A stretch of 37,106 nt of DNA from Rhodobacteraceae bacterium HLUCCO07 (GTDB lineage Bacteria; Pseudomonadota; Alphaproteobacteria; Rhodobacterales; Rhodobacteraceae), in NCBI GenBank assembly GCA_001314705.1, contig LJSU01000035.1, positions 1 through 37,106 on the forward strand, given 5' to 3'. Below, piece after piece: positions 1 through 6,999 of this stretch; the stretch's first letter is position 1; every line of letters starts with the position of its first letter. Below the pieces are notes generated by a model. The model ran no database searches and had not been told where the DNA came from. It worked only from the letters and a program-made list of their open reading frames with translations. The position numbers and the translations under genes were made by a program.

Positions 1-96
1 GCATCGCAACCAGATACGACAAGCTCGCCGTAAACTTCGCTTCTGCCGTGGCCATCGCTGCAACAATCATCTGGTGGACTTGATTGAGTCTCAACC
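1..96 (+). mobile_element. 3' end of an IS5-type transposase gene and probable IS end
   Basis: Reading from base 3, the frame gives about 26 residues, starting IATRYDKLAVNF and ending IIWWT, with a TGA at 81-83. The motif RIATRYDKLAxNF near the C-terminus is characteristic of IS5-family DDE transposases (family knowledge). Only this tail lies in the window, so intactness cannot be judged. The following bases contain TTGAGTCTCAA (85-95), an inverted repeat with a 1-base centre, which may belong to the terminal inverted repeat. The IS would then end at about 96, immediately before the hemE stop codon (97-99, minus strand). The family call is fairly secure; the exact boundary is inference. Confidence 0.62.
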
Positions 97-1128
97 CTAA
101 CCTTCGCGCACGGTGTCGATCATCAGTTGCACGTTCTCGGGGTCGGCGTCGGGCGTGATGCCGTGCCCGAGGTTGAAGATGTGCGGCCCCTTCGACAGCG
201 CCTGCACGATGCGGCGGGTTTCGTTGACGAGCGCCTGTCCGCCGGTGACCATGTGCGAGGATTTGAGGTTGCCCTGCACGCAGCCGTCTTTCTGGACGTG
301 TTGCGCCGCCCATTCCGGCGTCACGCCATCGTCAAGCGCGACGCAATCGGCGCCGGTGGCGGCGTGGAAGCCGATGTATTTCTCGCCCGCCTGGCGCGGG
401 AAGGCGATGACGGGAATGCCCGGGTGGCGGATCTTGAGTTCCTTGATGATCTGGCGGGCGGGTTCGGTGGCGTAGCGGTCGAAATCCTCGCCCGAAAGCG
501 AGCCGGCCCAGCTGTCGAAGAGTTTCACGCATTCGGCCCCGGCCTCGATCTGCATCGAGAGATACTCGATCGTGGCATGGGTCAGCCGTTCGAGAAGCGC
601 CTCGAAGAGCGGGCGGTTCTCGGCCTTGAGGGCATGGGCCGGGCCCTGGTCGGGCGTGCCGCGCCCGGCGATCATGTAGGTGGCCACGGTCCAGGGCGCC
701 CCGGCAAAGCCGATGAGCGCGATCTCGGACGGCAGTTCGCGCGTCAGGATGCGCACGGTCTCGTAGATCGGCGCAAGCGTGTCGTGGATGTCGGGCACGG
801 GTTTGAGCTGGTCGAACTCGTATTGCGTGGTAATCGTCGACAGGCGCGGCCCTTCGCCGGTGACGAACCACAAATCGGCGCCCAATGCCTGCGGCACCAG
901 CAGGATATCGGCAAAAAGGATCGCCGCGTCAAAGCCATAGCGGCGGATCGGCTGCAGCGTCACCTCGGCGGCAAGCTCGGGGTTGTAGCACAGTGAGAGG
1001 AAATCGCCCGCCTTTTCCCGCGTCGCGCGATATTCGGGCAGGTAGCGGCCCGCCTGCCGCATCATCCAGATCGGCGGGGTGGGCAGGGTTTCGCCCGCGA
1101 GTGCGCGCAGGAGTTTCTTTTGGGCCAT
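97..1128 (-). CDS. hemE: Uroporphyrinogen decarboxylase
   Basis: HemE decarboxylates the four acetate side chains of uroporphyrinogen III to give coproporphyrinogen III, in the cytoplasm, on the heme and bacteriochlorophyll route. The 343-residue product is full length for the family and carries the N-terminal signature [11 protein letters not shown] at about residues 24-34, plus the conserved [12 protein letters not shown] and LDDG regions. I chose the ATG at 1128 because GGAAC lies 7 bases before it; an in-frame start 18 bases upstream has no such site. It is divergent from hemC, with about 105 bases between the two starts, a pairing usual in Rhodobacterales. Its TAG stop touches the left-edge IS end. 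Confidence 0.96.
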   Translation of the reverse strand: MAQKKLLRALAGETLPTPPIWMMRQAGRYLPEYRATREKAGDFLSLCYNPELAAEVTLQPIRRYGFDAAILFADILLVPQALGADLWFVTGEGPRLSTITTQYEFDQLKPVPDIHDTLAPIYETVRILTRELPSEIALIGFAGAPWTVATYMIAGRGTPDQGPAHALKAENRPLFEALLERLTHATIEYLSMQIEAGAECVKLFDSWAGSLSGEDFDRYATEPARQIIKELKIRHPGIPVIAFPRQAGEKYIGFHAATGADCVALDDGVTPEWAAQHVQKDGCVQGNLKSSHMVTGGQALVNETRRIVQALSKGPHIFNLGHGITPDADPENVQLMIDTVREG

Positions 1129-1233
1129 GATCGGGTTCCTTTTCACTGTCAGCCGGGTTGGTGAAAGGCCCGCGCCGCGATGTCAAGGCGCAGGTGGCTT
1201 GCAAGGTCACATCGGCGCGCTTAACAGGGGCAT

Positions 1234-2196
1234 ATGACAGGATCCTTGCCCAGCCCCGCCTCCCCCCTCAAGATCGGCACGCGCGGATCGCCCCTTGCCC
1301 TTGCGCAGGCACACGAGACGCGGCGCAGGCTGGGCGCGGCGTTCGACCTGCCCACGGATGCGTTCGAGATCGTGGTGATCCGCACCTCGGGCGACGATGC
1401 GGCGCTGATTGCCAGGGACCGGCCATTGAAGGAAATCGGCGGCAAGGGGCTTTTCACCAAGGAGATCGAGGAACAGTTGATCGCCGGGGGCATCGACATC
1501 GCGGTCCATTCGATGAAGGACATGCCGGTCGATCAGCCCGCGGGATTGGCCCTGGATTGCTACCTGCCGCGCGAGGACGTGCGCGACGCGTTCATCTCGC
1601 CCGATTACGCCCGGATTGCCGACCTGCCCGAAGGGGCGGTGGTGGGCACGTCGAGCCTGCGCCGGAGGGCTCAGGTTCTGGTGGCGCGTCCCGACCTGAA
1701 GGTGGTGGAATTTCGCGGCAACGTGCAGACCCGCCTGCGCAAACTGGATGACGGTGTGGCGAGCTGTTCCTTCCTGGCGATGGCGGGGTTGCGGCGGCTG
1801 GGCATGCTGGGCGAGGTTCCGGCGACGGCGATTGCCCCGGACGAGATGCTGCCCGCGCTGGCACAGGGTGCGATCGGGATCGAACGGCGCGCGGATGATA
1901 CCCGCGTGGCGGACATGCTGGAGGCGATTCACGATGGGTCCACCGGCCAGCAACTGGCTGCCGAGCGGGCATTTCTGGCGCGGCTCGACGGCAGTTGCGA
2001 GACTCCCATCGGTGGTTTGGCCGAGCTGGATGGCGGGCGGCTGCGGCTGCGCGGGGAAATCCTGCGGCCCGACGGTAGCGAACGGTTCGCCGACGCGGTC
2101 GAAGGCCCGGTCGAGGACGGGGCGGCGATGGGTCGCGATATGGCCGCGCGCCTGCTTGAGCGTGCCGGGCCGGGGTTCTTTGACTGGCGGGGGTGA
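1234..2196 (+). CDS. hemC: Hydroxymethylbilane synthase (porphobilinogen deaminase)
   Basis: HemC polymerises four porphobilinogens into hydroxymethylbilane in the cytoplasm, two steps before HemE. The 320-residue protein opens the fold with KIGTRGSPLALAQA (residues 13-26), has the substrate-binding TSSLRRRAQ stretch at about 139-147 and RGNVQTRLRKL at 161-171. The dipyrromethane cofactor attachment Cys255 is in the GSCETPIGG motif. An AGGGG lies just before the ATG. The stop overlaps the start region of the DUF1643 gene, so these two are probably co-transcribed. Family and function are unambiguous. Confidence 0.96.
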   Translation: MTGSLPSPASPLKIGTRGSPLALAQAHETRRRLGAAFDLPTDAFEIVVIRTSGDDAALIARDRPLKEIGGKGLFTKEIEEQLIAGGIDIAVHSMKDMPVDQPAGLALDCYLPREDVRDAFISPDYARIADLPEGAVVGTSSLRRRAQVLVARPDLKVVEFRGNVQTRLRKLDDGVASCSFLAMAGLRRLGMLGEVPATAIAPDEMLPALAQGAIGIERRADDTRVADMLEAIHDGSTGQQLAAERAFLARLDGSCETPIGGLAELDGGRLRLRGEILRPDGSERFADAVEGPVEDGAAMGRDMAARLLERAGPGFFDWRG

Positions 2197-2204
2197 TCGG
2201 GCGC

Positions 2205-2711
2205 ATGATCACCCGCACGCATATCAAGGGCGACGCGCCCTCGACCGCCGTCTATTCGGACTGTGAGCGCTACCGCTACATGCTGACCCGCGAATGGGAG
2301 CCGGGCGGCCAACGCGCGCTTTTCATCATGCTCAACCCCTCGACCGCGACCGAGGTGCAGAACGATCCGACGGTCGAACGCTGCGAAAGGCGCGCGCGGG
2401 CGCTGGGCTTTGGCGCGTTCCGGGTGACCAACATCTTTGCCTGGCGCGACACCGACCCAAGGAAGATGCGCGCCGCGCCCGACCCGGTGGGCCCGGAAAA
2501 CGATGCGGCCATTGTCGAGAGCTGTGGCTGGGCCGACCGGATCGTCGCGGCCTGGGGCACGCATGGCGCGCATATGGGGCGGGGGGCGGCGGTCGAAGCG
2601 CTGTTGCGCGGCACCGGCGCGCCGGTGTTCCACCTCGGGCTGAGCAAGGATGGCCACCCCAGGCATCCGCTCTATATTGCCTATGCCCGGCAACCCGAAC
2701 GCTGGTTCTGA
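2205..2711 (+). CDS. DUF1643 domain protein
   Basis: A cytoplasmic protein of about 168 residues recognisable as DUF1643 by the block FIMLNPSTATEVQNDPTVERC, the following FRVTNIFAWR and the C-terminal HPLYIAYARQPERW. DUF1643 proteins have no settled biochemical role; they occur widely in bacteria and phages. A GTG at 2193 overlapping the hemC stop is an alternative start four codons upstream; the ATG at 2205 is preferred here without strong ribosome-site evidence. The gene follows hemC with essentially no gap and precedes the DUF5665 gene by 14 bases, suggesting one transcript. No link to tetrapyrrole synthesis is visible in the sequence. Confidence 0.85.
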   Translation: MITRTHIKGDAPSTAVYSDCERYRYMLTREWEPGGQRALFIMLNPSTATEVQNDPTVERCERRARALGFGAFRVTNIFAWRDTDPRKMRAAPDPVGPENDAAIVESCGWADRIVAAWGTHGAHMGRGAAVEALLRGTGAPVFHLGLSKDGHPRHPLYIAYARQPERWF

Positions 2712-2725
2712 CCAAGGAGGCGGCC

Positions 2726-3010
2726 ATGACGCAGGAAACGACCCCGACCGAGGCCCAGACGCAGGCGATTGCACGGCTGACGCGGGAGGTCGAGCGGCTC
2801 AACACCCATCGGTTTGTCATCATTCACAACTCGCTCTGGCGGCTGTTGCTGTTCCAGTTCGCGCGGGGTCTGGCATTCGGCCTCGGCTCGGTGATGGGGG
2901 CGACGATCCTGGTTTCGCTGCTGGCCTGGTGGGTGTCGCAGTTCGAGTTCCTGCCCCTGATCGGGGAATGGGCGGCGGAGATCGTCGACCGGATCGAGGA
3001 GTCGCGTTAA
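2726..3010 (+). CDS. Small membrane protein, DUF5665-like
   Basis: A 94-residue protein. The N-terminal half is polar and probably helical (residues 1-35, ending in REVERLNTHRF), then comes a short amphipathic stretch and a hydrophobic segment of about 25 residues (GLAFGLGSVMGATILVSLLA region), and an acidic tail. This pattern, including HRFVIIHNSLWRLLLFQFARGLAFG, resembles DUF5665 proteins. AAGGAGG lies 5 bases before the ATG, a strong ribosome site. It follows the DUF1643 gene by 14 bases. Function unknown; a one- or two-pass inner-membrane protein is the most that can be said. Confidence 0.82.
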   Translation: MTQETTPTEAQTQAIARLTREVERLNTHRFVIIHNSLWRLLLFQFARGLAFGLGSVMGATILVSLLAWWVSQFEFLPLIGEWAAEIVDRIEESR

Positions 3011-3088
3011 CCAATTGATCCGAAACGCTTTGACCGCTGCATCGCTTTGTGGCGCAATACCCCATGTTTTCAAGTGGGATCGCTTGCG

Positions 3089-4027
3089 ATGATGTTTCTT
3101 GCGGGTTTGATGGGTATGGTTCTGGTCGGCGCCAGCGTGTTCGTGGGCATGGAGCCGGAACCGGGTGACGAGGACGAGTTTGCCCAAGCGGGTGACGAAC
3201 GCGAGGCGTCGATGCGCAGCCTGGGCGAGATGCTTCAAGGCAGCGATGGTGATGACGCGATCACCGGAGGTGACAACACCGATCAGATCCATGGCGGCGC
3301 GGGGGATGACAGCATCTCCGGTGGCCCGGGCGATGACGTGCTGCACGGCGGTGACGGCGCGGACGCGGTTGCCGGGAATACGGGCGATGACGAGGTTCAC
3401 GGCGGCCATGGCGAGGACACGCTGACCGGCGGTGCGGGGAATGACCTGGTCCTTGGTCATCCTGACGACGACATGTTGGCCGGGGGCGATGGCGACGACA
3501 CCATGCATGGCGGAACCGGCGACGACATTCTGACCGGCGGCGCGGGCGATGATGCGCTGCATGGCTACCTGGGGGATGACACGCTCATCGGTGGCACGGG
3601 CGAGGACACGCTGTTCGGGGGCTGGGGCGATGATCTGGTGATCGGGCTCGAACCAGAGGGCGAGGATGCGGCGCAGGATTACCTGAATGGCGGACAGGGC
3701 GATGACACGATTCGGGCCGGGCCGGGCGACGTCGTCACGGCGGGAGAGGGGGCGGATCAGGTCGCCGTTGCGGGCGAAGATGCGGGCGATTCCCCGATCG
3801 CGCAATTCCTGGACTTCGACGCGGCCGAGGACACGATCGTCGTGTTCTATGACGACAGCGAGGGCGAGGCGCCGCCCCGACTGGACCTGGAGCCGGATTC
3901 CGACGACGACGCGGTGACCCATGTCCTGCTGGACGGGGCGCGGGCCATGGCGGTGTCGGGCGGGTCGGGCCTGACGCTGGACGATATTCAGATCGTGCCG
4001 GAATCGGCGGCGGGCCTGTTGGACTGA
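3089..4027 (+). CDS. RTX-repeat (hemolysin-type calcium-binding) protein with N-terminal membrane anchor
   Basis: A protein of about 312 residues. It starts with a hydrophobic segment ([20 protein letters not shown]) that could be a signal anchor, then an acidic linker. From about residue 50 to 200 there are roughly 15 nonapeptide RTX units of the type GGxGDDxLx (for example [18 protein letters not shown]). Such repeats bind Ca2+ in a parallel beta-roll. A C-terminal non-repeat domain of about 100 residues contains [17 protein letters not shown], as in many roseobacter RTX proteins. No protease or lipase domain and no adjacent type I secretion genes are seen. The start is uncertain: ATG-ATG at 3089/3092 has only a weak upstream site. 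It is probably envelope-associated; the role is unknown. Confidence 0.85.
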   Translation: MMFLAGLMGMVLVGASVFVGMEPEPGDEDEFAQAGDEREASMRSLGEMLQGSDGDDAITGGDNTDQIHGGAGDDSISGGPGDDVLHGGDGADAVAGNTGDDEVHGGHGEDTLTGGAGNDLVLGHPDDDMLAGGDGDDTMHGGTGDDILTGGAGDDALHGYLGDDTLIGGTGEDTLFGGWGDDLVIGLEPEGEDAAQDYLNGGQGDDTIRAGPGDVVTAGEGADQVAVAGEDAGDSPIAQFLDFDAAEDTIVVFYDDSEGEAPPRLDLEPDSDDDAVTHVLLDGARAMAVSGGSGLTLDDIQIVPESAAGLLD

Positions 4028-4065
4028 ACCGTGCGATTTCTGCTTTTCTTTGCCGGGATTCTCTC

Positions 4066-4166
4066 TTATACGCGCGCATCCCCCTCTTGCGGGGGAGCTC
4101 TTATGGACCTTGCTGGACGACATCCCGGCTTGCGCCCGAACCCTTGGAACGAAAAAGGAGACCCCG
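4066..4166 (+). promoter_or_regulatory. Candidate rpsO promoter and leader with a hairpin
   Basis: The 139 bases between the RTX gene and rpsO contain a -10-like TTATAC at 4066-4071, followed at once by a perfect 6-bp hairpin TCCCCC/GGGGGA (4079-4084 with 4091-4096, six-base loop). The ribosome site AAAGGAG sits before the ATG at 4167. S15 represses its own message in several bacteria through a structured leader (established), but the structures differ by lineage and I cannot show that this one binds S15. Confidence 0.35.
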
Positions 4167-4436
4167 ATGTCGATTACCGCGGAAGAAAAAGCCCGCCTGA
4201 TGAAGGAATTTGCCACCAAGGACGGCGACACCGGCTCGCCCGAAGTGCAGGTGGCGATCCTGACCTCGCGTATCACCACGCTGACCGAGCATTTCAAGAC
4301 CCACAAGAAAGACAATCACGGCCGCCGTGGTCTTTTGAAGATGGTGGCCCAGCGCCGCAAGCTGCTGGACTATCTGAAAGGCAAGGAAGAGGCCCGTTAC
4401 AGGGACCTGATCAAGCGCCTGGGCATCCGTCGCTAA
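4167..4436 (+). CDS. rpsO: Small ribosomal subunit protein S15
   Basis: This is an 89-residue protein, the standard S15 length, with the family blocks [17 protein letters not shown] (about 20-36) and [20 protein letters not shown] (51-70). S15 binds 16S rRNA in the platform of the 30S subunit and bridges to 23S rRNA. AAAAAGGAG lies 6 bases upstream of the ATG. A strong hairpin terminator follows 26 bases after the stop, so rpsO is transcribed alone or as the last gene. In many alphaproteobacteria pnp follows rpsO; here trcR follows instead. Confidence 0.97.
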   Translation: MSITAEEKARLMKEFATKDGDTGSPEVQVAILTSRITTLTEHFKTHKKDNHGRRGLLKMVAQRRKLLDYLKGKEEARYRDLIKRLGIRR

Positions 4437-4461
4437 AAGCCGACGACAGGATCATGGGAAG

Positions 4462-4493
4462 AACCGCGCCCCGGCAACGGGGGGCGGTTTTTC
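4462..4493 (+). terminator. Rho-independent terminator of rpsO
   Basis: AACCGCGCCCCG and CGGGGGGCGGTT form a 12-bp stem with one mismatch around a GCAA loop, followed by TTTTT. The position just after rpsO fits a true terminator. Confidence 0.85.
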
Positions 4494-4522
4494 TGTCTTG
4501 ATATGCTGTTTCGCGCGGTGGG

Positions 4523-4645
4523 GTGGGGCCGTTGCGAACAGGCGCATTCACTCTTTTCTTTCGCGCCGATCGGCAGTATACAGCGCCCGAGTTCCCCGAC
4601 AACTCGATCTTCGGCCCCGGTGGCCAGCCCGATCCAGGGCACTGA
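4523..4645 (+). CDS. Possible 40-codon ORF before trcR
   Basis: A GTG-started frame of 40 codons ends at a TGA at 4643-4645. It reads VGPLRTGAFTLFFRADRQYT, then continues through PDNSIFGPGGQPDPGH. The second half has mostly G or C at third codon positions, as genes here do, and the residue make-up looks protein-like. There is no clear ribosome site, no recognised family, and the region must also hold the trcR promoter. It may be a real small gene, a remnant, or chance. Confidence 0.25.
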   Translation: MGPLRTGAFTLFFRADRQYTAPEFPDNSIFGPGGQPDPGH

Positions 4646-4687
4646 AAAGTCATGTTCGGGGATGATTTACGCTATGGAGGCGATAGC

Positions 4688-5449
4688 ATGGGTGACAAAC
4701 CGATTATGGCCAAGGCCACCGCTGTCTGGCTGGTGGACAACACGACGATCAGTTTCAAGCAGATCGCGGAATTCTGCGGCCTGCATGAGCTCGAGGTTCA
4801 GGGCATTGCCGATGGCGATGTGGCGGCTGGGGTGAAAGGGTTCGACCCGATCGCCAACAACCAGTTGACGCAGGACGAGATCGACAAGGCCGAGAAGGAC
4901 CCGCAGCACAAGCTCAGGCTCAAGTTCAACCCGGCGGCGGTGGGCGAGGAAAAGCGCCGCGGCCCGCGCTACACGCCGCTGTCGAAACGGCAGGACCGCC
5001 CGGCGGCGATCCTCTGGCTGGTCAAGTTCCATCCCGAGTTGACCGATGCGCAGGTGTCGAAACTGGTGGGCACGACCAAGCCGACGATCCAGGCGATCCG
5101 CGAGCGGACGCATTGGAACATCGCGAACATCCAGCCGATCGACCCGGTCGCTCTTGGCCTGTGCAAACAGTCCGAACTTGACGCGATGGTCCAGAAGGCG
5201 GCCCAGAAAAAGGCCGCCGAGGGCGCCGTGATGAGCGATGACGAGCGCCGCAAGCTCGTCTCGACCGAGCAAAGCCTTGAAATGGAGGCTGAACCCAAGA
5301 TTCCGACGGCGATCGAGGGGCTTGAAACCTTCTCGCTTTCAAAGGATGACGAGGAAGAGAGGGACTACGAGGATATCCACGATGCCGAGAGCTTCTTCAA
5401 CCTGCCCTCTGATGACGATGACGAGGATGAGGACGAAAAGTCGAATTGA
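4688..5449 (+). CDS. trcR: Cell-cycle transcriptional regulator TrcR (DUF1013)
   Basis: A 253-residue cytoplasmic DNA-binding protein. Residues 1-170 match the DUF1013/TrcR family of alphaproteobacteria: AKATAVWLVDNTTISFKQIA is a helix-turn-helix-like start, and LTDAQVSKLVGTTKPTIQAI is a second one. The tail is rich in acidic residues and ends in a run of Asp/Glu. TrcR is described in Rhodobacter/Caulobacter relatives as part of the CtrA-GcrA-era cell-cycle network; its targets cannot be read here. GGAGG lies 7 bases before the ATG, so an in-frame ATG 12 codons upstream is rejected. It sits alone between two terminators. Confidence 0.88.
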   Translation: MGDKPIMAKATAVWLVDNTTISFKQIAEFCGLHELEVQGIADGDVAAGVKGFDPIANNQLTQDEIDKAEKDPQHKLRLKFNPAAVGEEKRRGPRYTPLSKRQDRPAAILWLVKFHPELTDAQVSKLVGTTKPTIQAIRERTHWNIANIQPIDPVALGLCKQSELDAMVQKAAQKKAAEGAVMSDDERRKLVSTEQSLEMEAEPKIPTAIEGLETFSLSKDDEEERDYEDIHDAESFFNLPSDDDDEDEDEKSN

Positions 5450-5516
5450 GGCTTGATCCGAACCGGGATCGGTTTGGCGGCACGGGATGGTCTCTCCCGC
5501 GATCCTGCGAGAAAAG

Positions 5517-5546
5517 AAAAGCGCCCGGAATGGCCCGGGCGCTTTT
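5517..5546. terminator. Bidirectional terminator between trcR and the small secreted gene
   Basis: AAAAGCGCCCGG and CCGGGCGCTTTT form a 12-bp perfect stem around AATGGC. T runs are present in both reading directions, so it can end trcR (plus) and the convergent gene at 5560-5817 (minus). Confidence 0.88.
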
Positions 5547-5559
5547 GGCTTGAGGGGGA

Positions 5560-5817
5560 TTACCGGCCTTCGTAGCCGTTGAATTGGTGCTGATCCGAGG
5601 CATCGGTCGAGAACGCGGTGACCTCTTTCTGACCTTCGACCGCGTATTCCGCCTGCGGGCTGTCGCTGTGCGTCTCGATGACCTTCTGGGTTTGGATGCC
5701 GTGGTTGATGAGACCCTCTTCGTTGTTATTGACGGCGCGGTCATAGGAGGAGGTCATGGCCGAGGCGCCGGTGGCGAGTGCGATGGTGGTGGCGAGGGTT
5801 GCGAGTGCGAGTTTCAT
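5560..5817 (-). CDS. Small secreted protein of unknown function
   Basis: An 85-residue protein. The first 20 residues (MKLALATLATTIALATGASA) are a classic Sec signal peptide with an ASA cleavage site. The mature part, about 65 residues, is polar, lacks Cys, and is rich in Asn, Gln, Ser and acidic residues. GAAAGGAAC lies upstream of the ATG at a suitable spacing; a longer frame starting at 5907 has no signal and is rejected. It ends against the shared terminator. I do not recognise a family; short secreted proteins of this kind are common and poorly studied in roseobacters. It is periplasmic or exported by inference. Confidence 0.75.
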   Translation of the reverse strand: MKLALATLATTIALATGASAMTSSYDRAVNNNEEGLINHGIQTQKVIETHSDSPQAEYAVEGQKEVTAFSTDASDQHQFNGYEGR

Positions 5818-6190
5818 GTCGTGTTCCTTTCGGGTTGCTTGGTCTGTTTGTCGATCTGTCTTGATCTGCACCCAAGATGCGCCTTGCCGGGGTGCATTAC
5901 AAAACACCTGCGCTCACCGCGCCGTGCGCGGATGCGAGGGCCGCGCAGCGTTGTGCCCCTGACTTTCGAAAAGGTGTTTTTACAGTTCTTTATCAATGGG
6001 TTGATAGGCATCCAAAAGACCACCTTTGAAACATCACTCACGGATCACGGCGGCGTTGGCGAAAATCCTGCGAAACGTGATCGCCCACCCCCCCGGTTCG
6101 CCCCCCGCACCCGGCCGCCAGGCCGCCCGCGCTGACCCGCGCGTGAGCGGTGTTACAGGTTTCGGGGGCGAATCTGCGTGGAATCGGGCC
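5818..6190. other. Intergenic stretch with one operator-like palindrome
   Basis: No convincing gene. It must hold the promoter of the small secreted gene and the 3' end of the nor transcript. The only clear structure is TATCAA-TGGG-TTGATA (5991-6006), a perfect inverted repeat in a locally AT-rich patch about 175 bases upstream of the secreted gene's ATG. The half-sites are arranged opposite to the FNR consensus TTGAT-N4-ATCAA, so it is not an FNR box. Confidence 0.5.
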
Positions 6191-6439
6191 TCAGGCCAGC
6201 AGGGCCAGCGCGGCCAGCAGCAGGCAGAACCCCGCCACCACCATGTCAAAGCCGCGCCGCCACGAGGGCGCACCGGCCAGCCCGAGATAGTGATGCAGGA
6301 TCAGCCACGCCTTTGCGAATGCAAGGCCAAGGATCACGACGGCCAGCCCGGTAACATCAGGCGCGCGGGTAATCAGTGCCCCCGCCAATGACAGCGCCAC
6401 CAGCCAACCCCAGGCCCTTATGAGCGGATCGCGTGTCAT
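6191..6439 (-). CDS. norF: NorF, small membrane subunit of the nitric oxide reductase locus
   Basis: An 82-residue protein with three hydrophobic segments, including the block AKAWLILHHYLGLAGAPSWRRGFD typical of NorF and of cytochrome oxidase subunit IV-like proteins. It is last in norCBQDEF; its ATG overlaps the norE stop by 4 bases. NorF is needed for full NOR activity in Paracoccus and Rhodobacter but is not part of the purified NorCB (established). No terminator hairpin with a T run is seen after it. Confidence 0.88.
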   Translation of the reverse strand: MTRDPLIRAWGWLVALSLAGALITRAPDVTGLAVVILGLAFAKAWLILHHYLGLAGAPSWRRGFDMVVAGFCLLLAALALLA

Positions 6440-6999
6440 CGGATCAGGTAGATCACCGGAAAGAGCAGGACCCAGACCAGGTCGACCATGTGCCAGAAGG
6501 CTGCCCCGGTCTCGGTGGCGCGCGGGTCGCGCAGCACCGCGACGAGACCCAGCAGCACGACGCCCGCGACAACATGCGCGGCGTGAAAGCCGGTGAGCAG
6601 GTAGTAAAAGGTAAAGAAGGTATTCGTCTCAATGCCGATACCCTGGCTGGCCTTGTCGGCATATTCCATCCCCTTGATCACCAGAAACACGACCCCGAGG
6701 GCCATCGCCCCGGCCAGAAGCGCGCGTTTGCGCGCCTCGCGTCCGGCCTCGGCGGCGTGCACGGCCCAAGCGGCCAGAAGGCCCGAGGTGACGAGAACGA
6801 CAGTGTTGAGCGCCGCCCCCGCGCGGTGCAGGTGCGCCTGTGCTTCGGCAAAGCCCGCGGGATCGGTGAGGCGCATCGCCATGAAGGCCACGAGCCCCGC
6901 GCCAAAGACCAGAAGTTCGGAGATGATGAGCACCCACATCATCACCTCGCCGGGCAGCTCGTCGAGCAGGCCGGGGGGATCGTCGGGCCGCTGGCTCAT
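6436..6999 (-). CDS. norE: NorE, cytochrome c oxidase subunit III-like protein
   Basis: A 187-residue membrane protein of the heme-copper oxidase subunit III family. It has about five membrane segments, with ELLVFGAGLVAFMAMR near the start and FTFYYLLTGFHAAHVVAGVVLL and WHMVDLVWVLLFPVIYLI at the end, the subunit III signature. The start at 6999 overlaps the norD stop (ATGA); a frame extending to 7101 lies inside norD and is rejected. NorE supports NO reductase activity in an undefined way, probably in assembly or stability (family knowledge). Confidence 0.92.
   Translation of the reverse strand: MSQRPDDPPGLLDELPGEVMMWVLIISELLVFGAGLVAFMAMRLTDPAGFAEAQAHLHRAGAALNTVVLVTSGLLAAWAVHAAEAGREARKRALLAGAMALGVVFLVIKGMEYADKASQGIGIETNTFFTFYYLLTGFHAAHVVAGVVLLGLVAVLRDPRATETGAAFWHMVDLVWVLLFPVIYLIR

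Noticed and set aside
127-996. Long plus-strand frame opposite hemE
   Set aside because: A mirror of a well-supported hemE gene; composition is Arg/Gly/Ala-rich and has no family resemblance. The same applies to long frames opposite norD, nosZ, nosD, nosR and the fumarase.
3240-3720. Short DNA repeats resembling a CRISPR or tandem array
   Set aside because: They are the degenerate codons of RTX nonapeptides; spacing is 27 bases and there are no identical repeats with unique spacers.
3089-4027. RTX toxin or protease
   Set aside because: Only the repeats and a short C-terminal part are present; no catalytic domain and no secretion genes nearby.
2681-4315. 544-codon minus-strand frame across DUF5665, the RTX gene and rpsO
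   Set aside because: It arises from RTX repeats read backwards (a repeated AxxHVIARAxG pattern) and crosses three better genes.
5991-6006. FNR box upstream of the small secreted gene
   Set aside because: The half-sites are inverted relative to TTGAT-N4-ATCAA, so the palindrome is of another kind.
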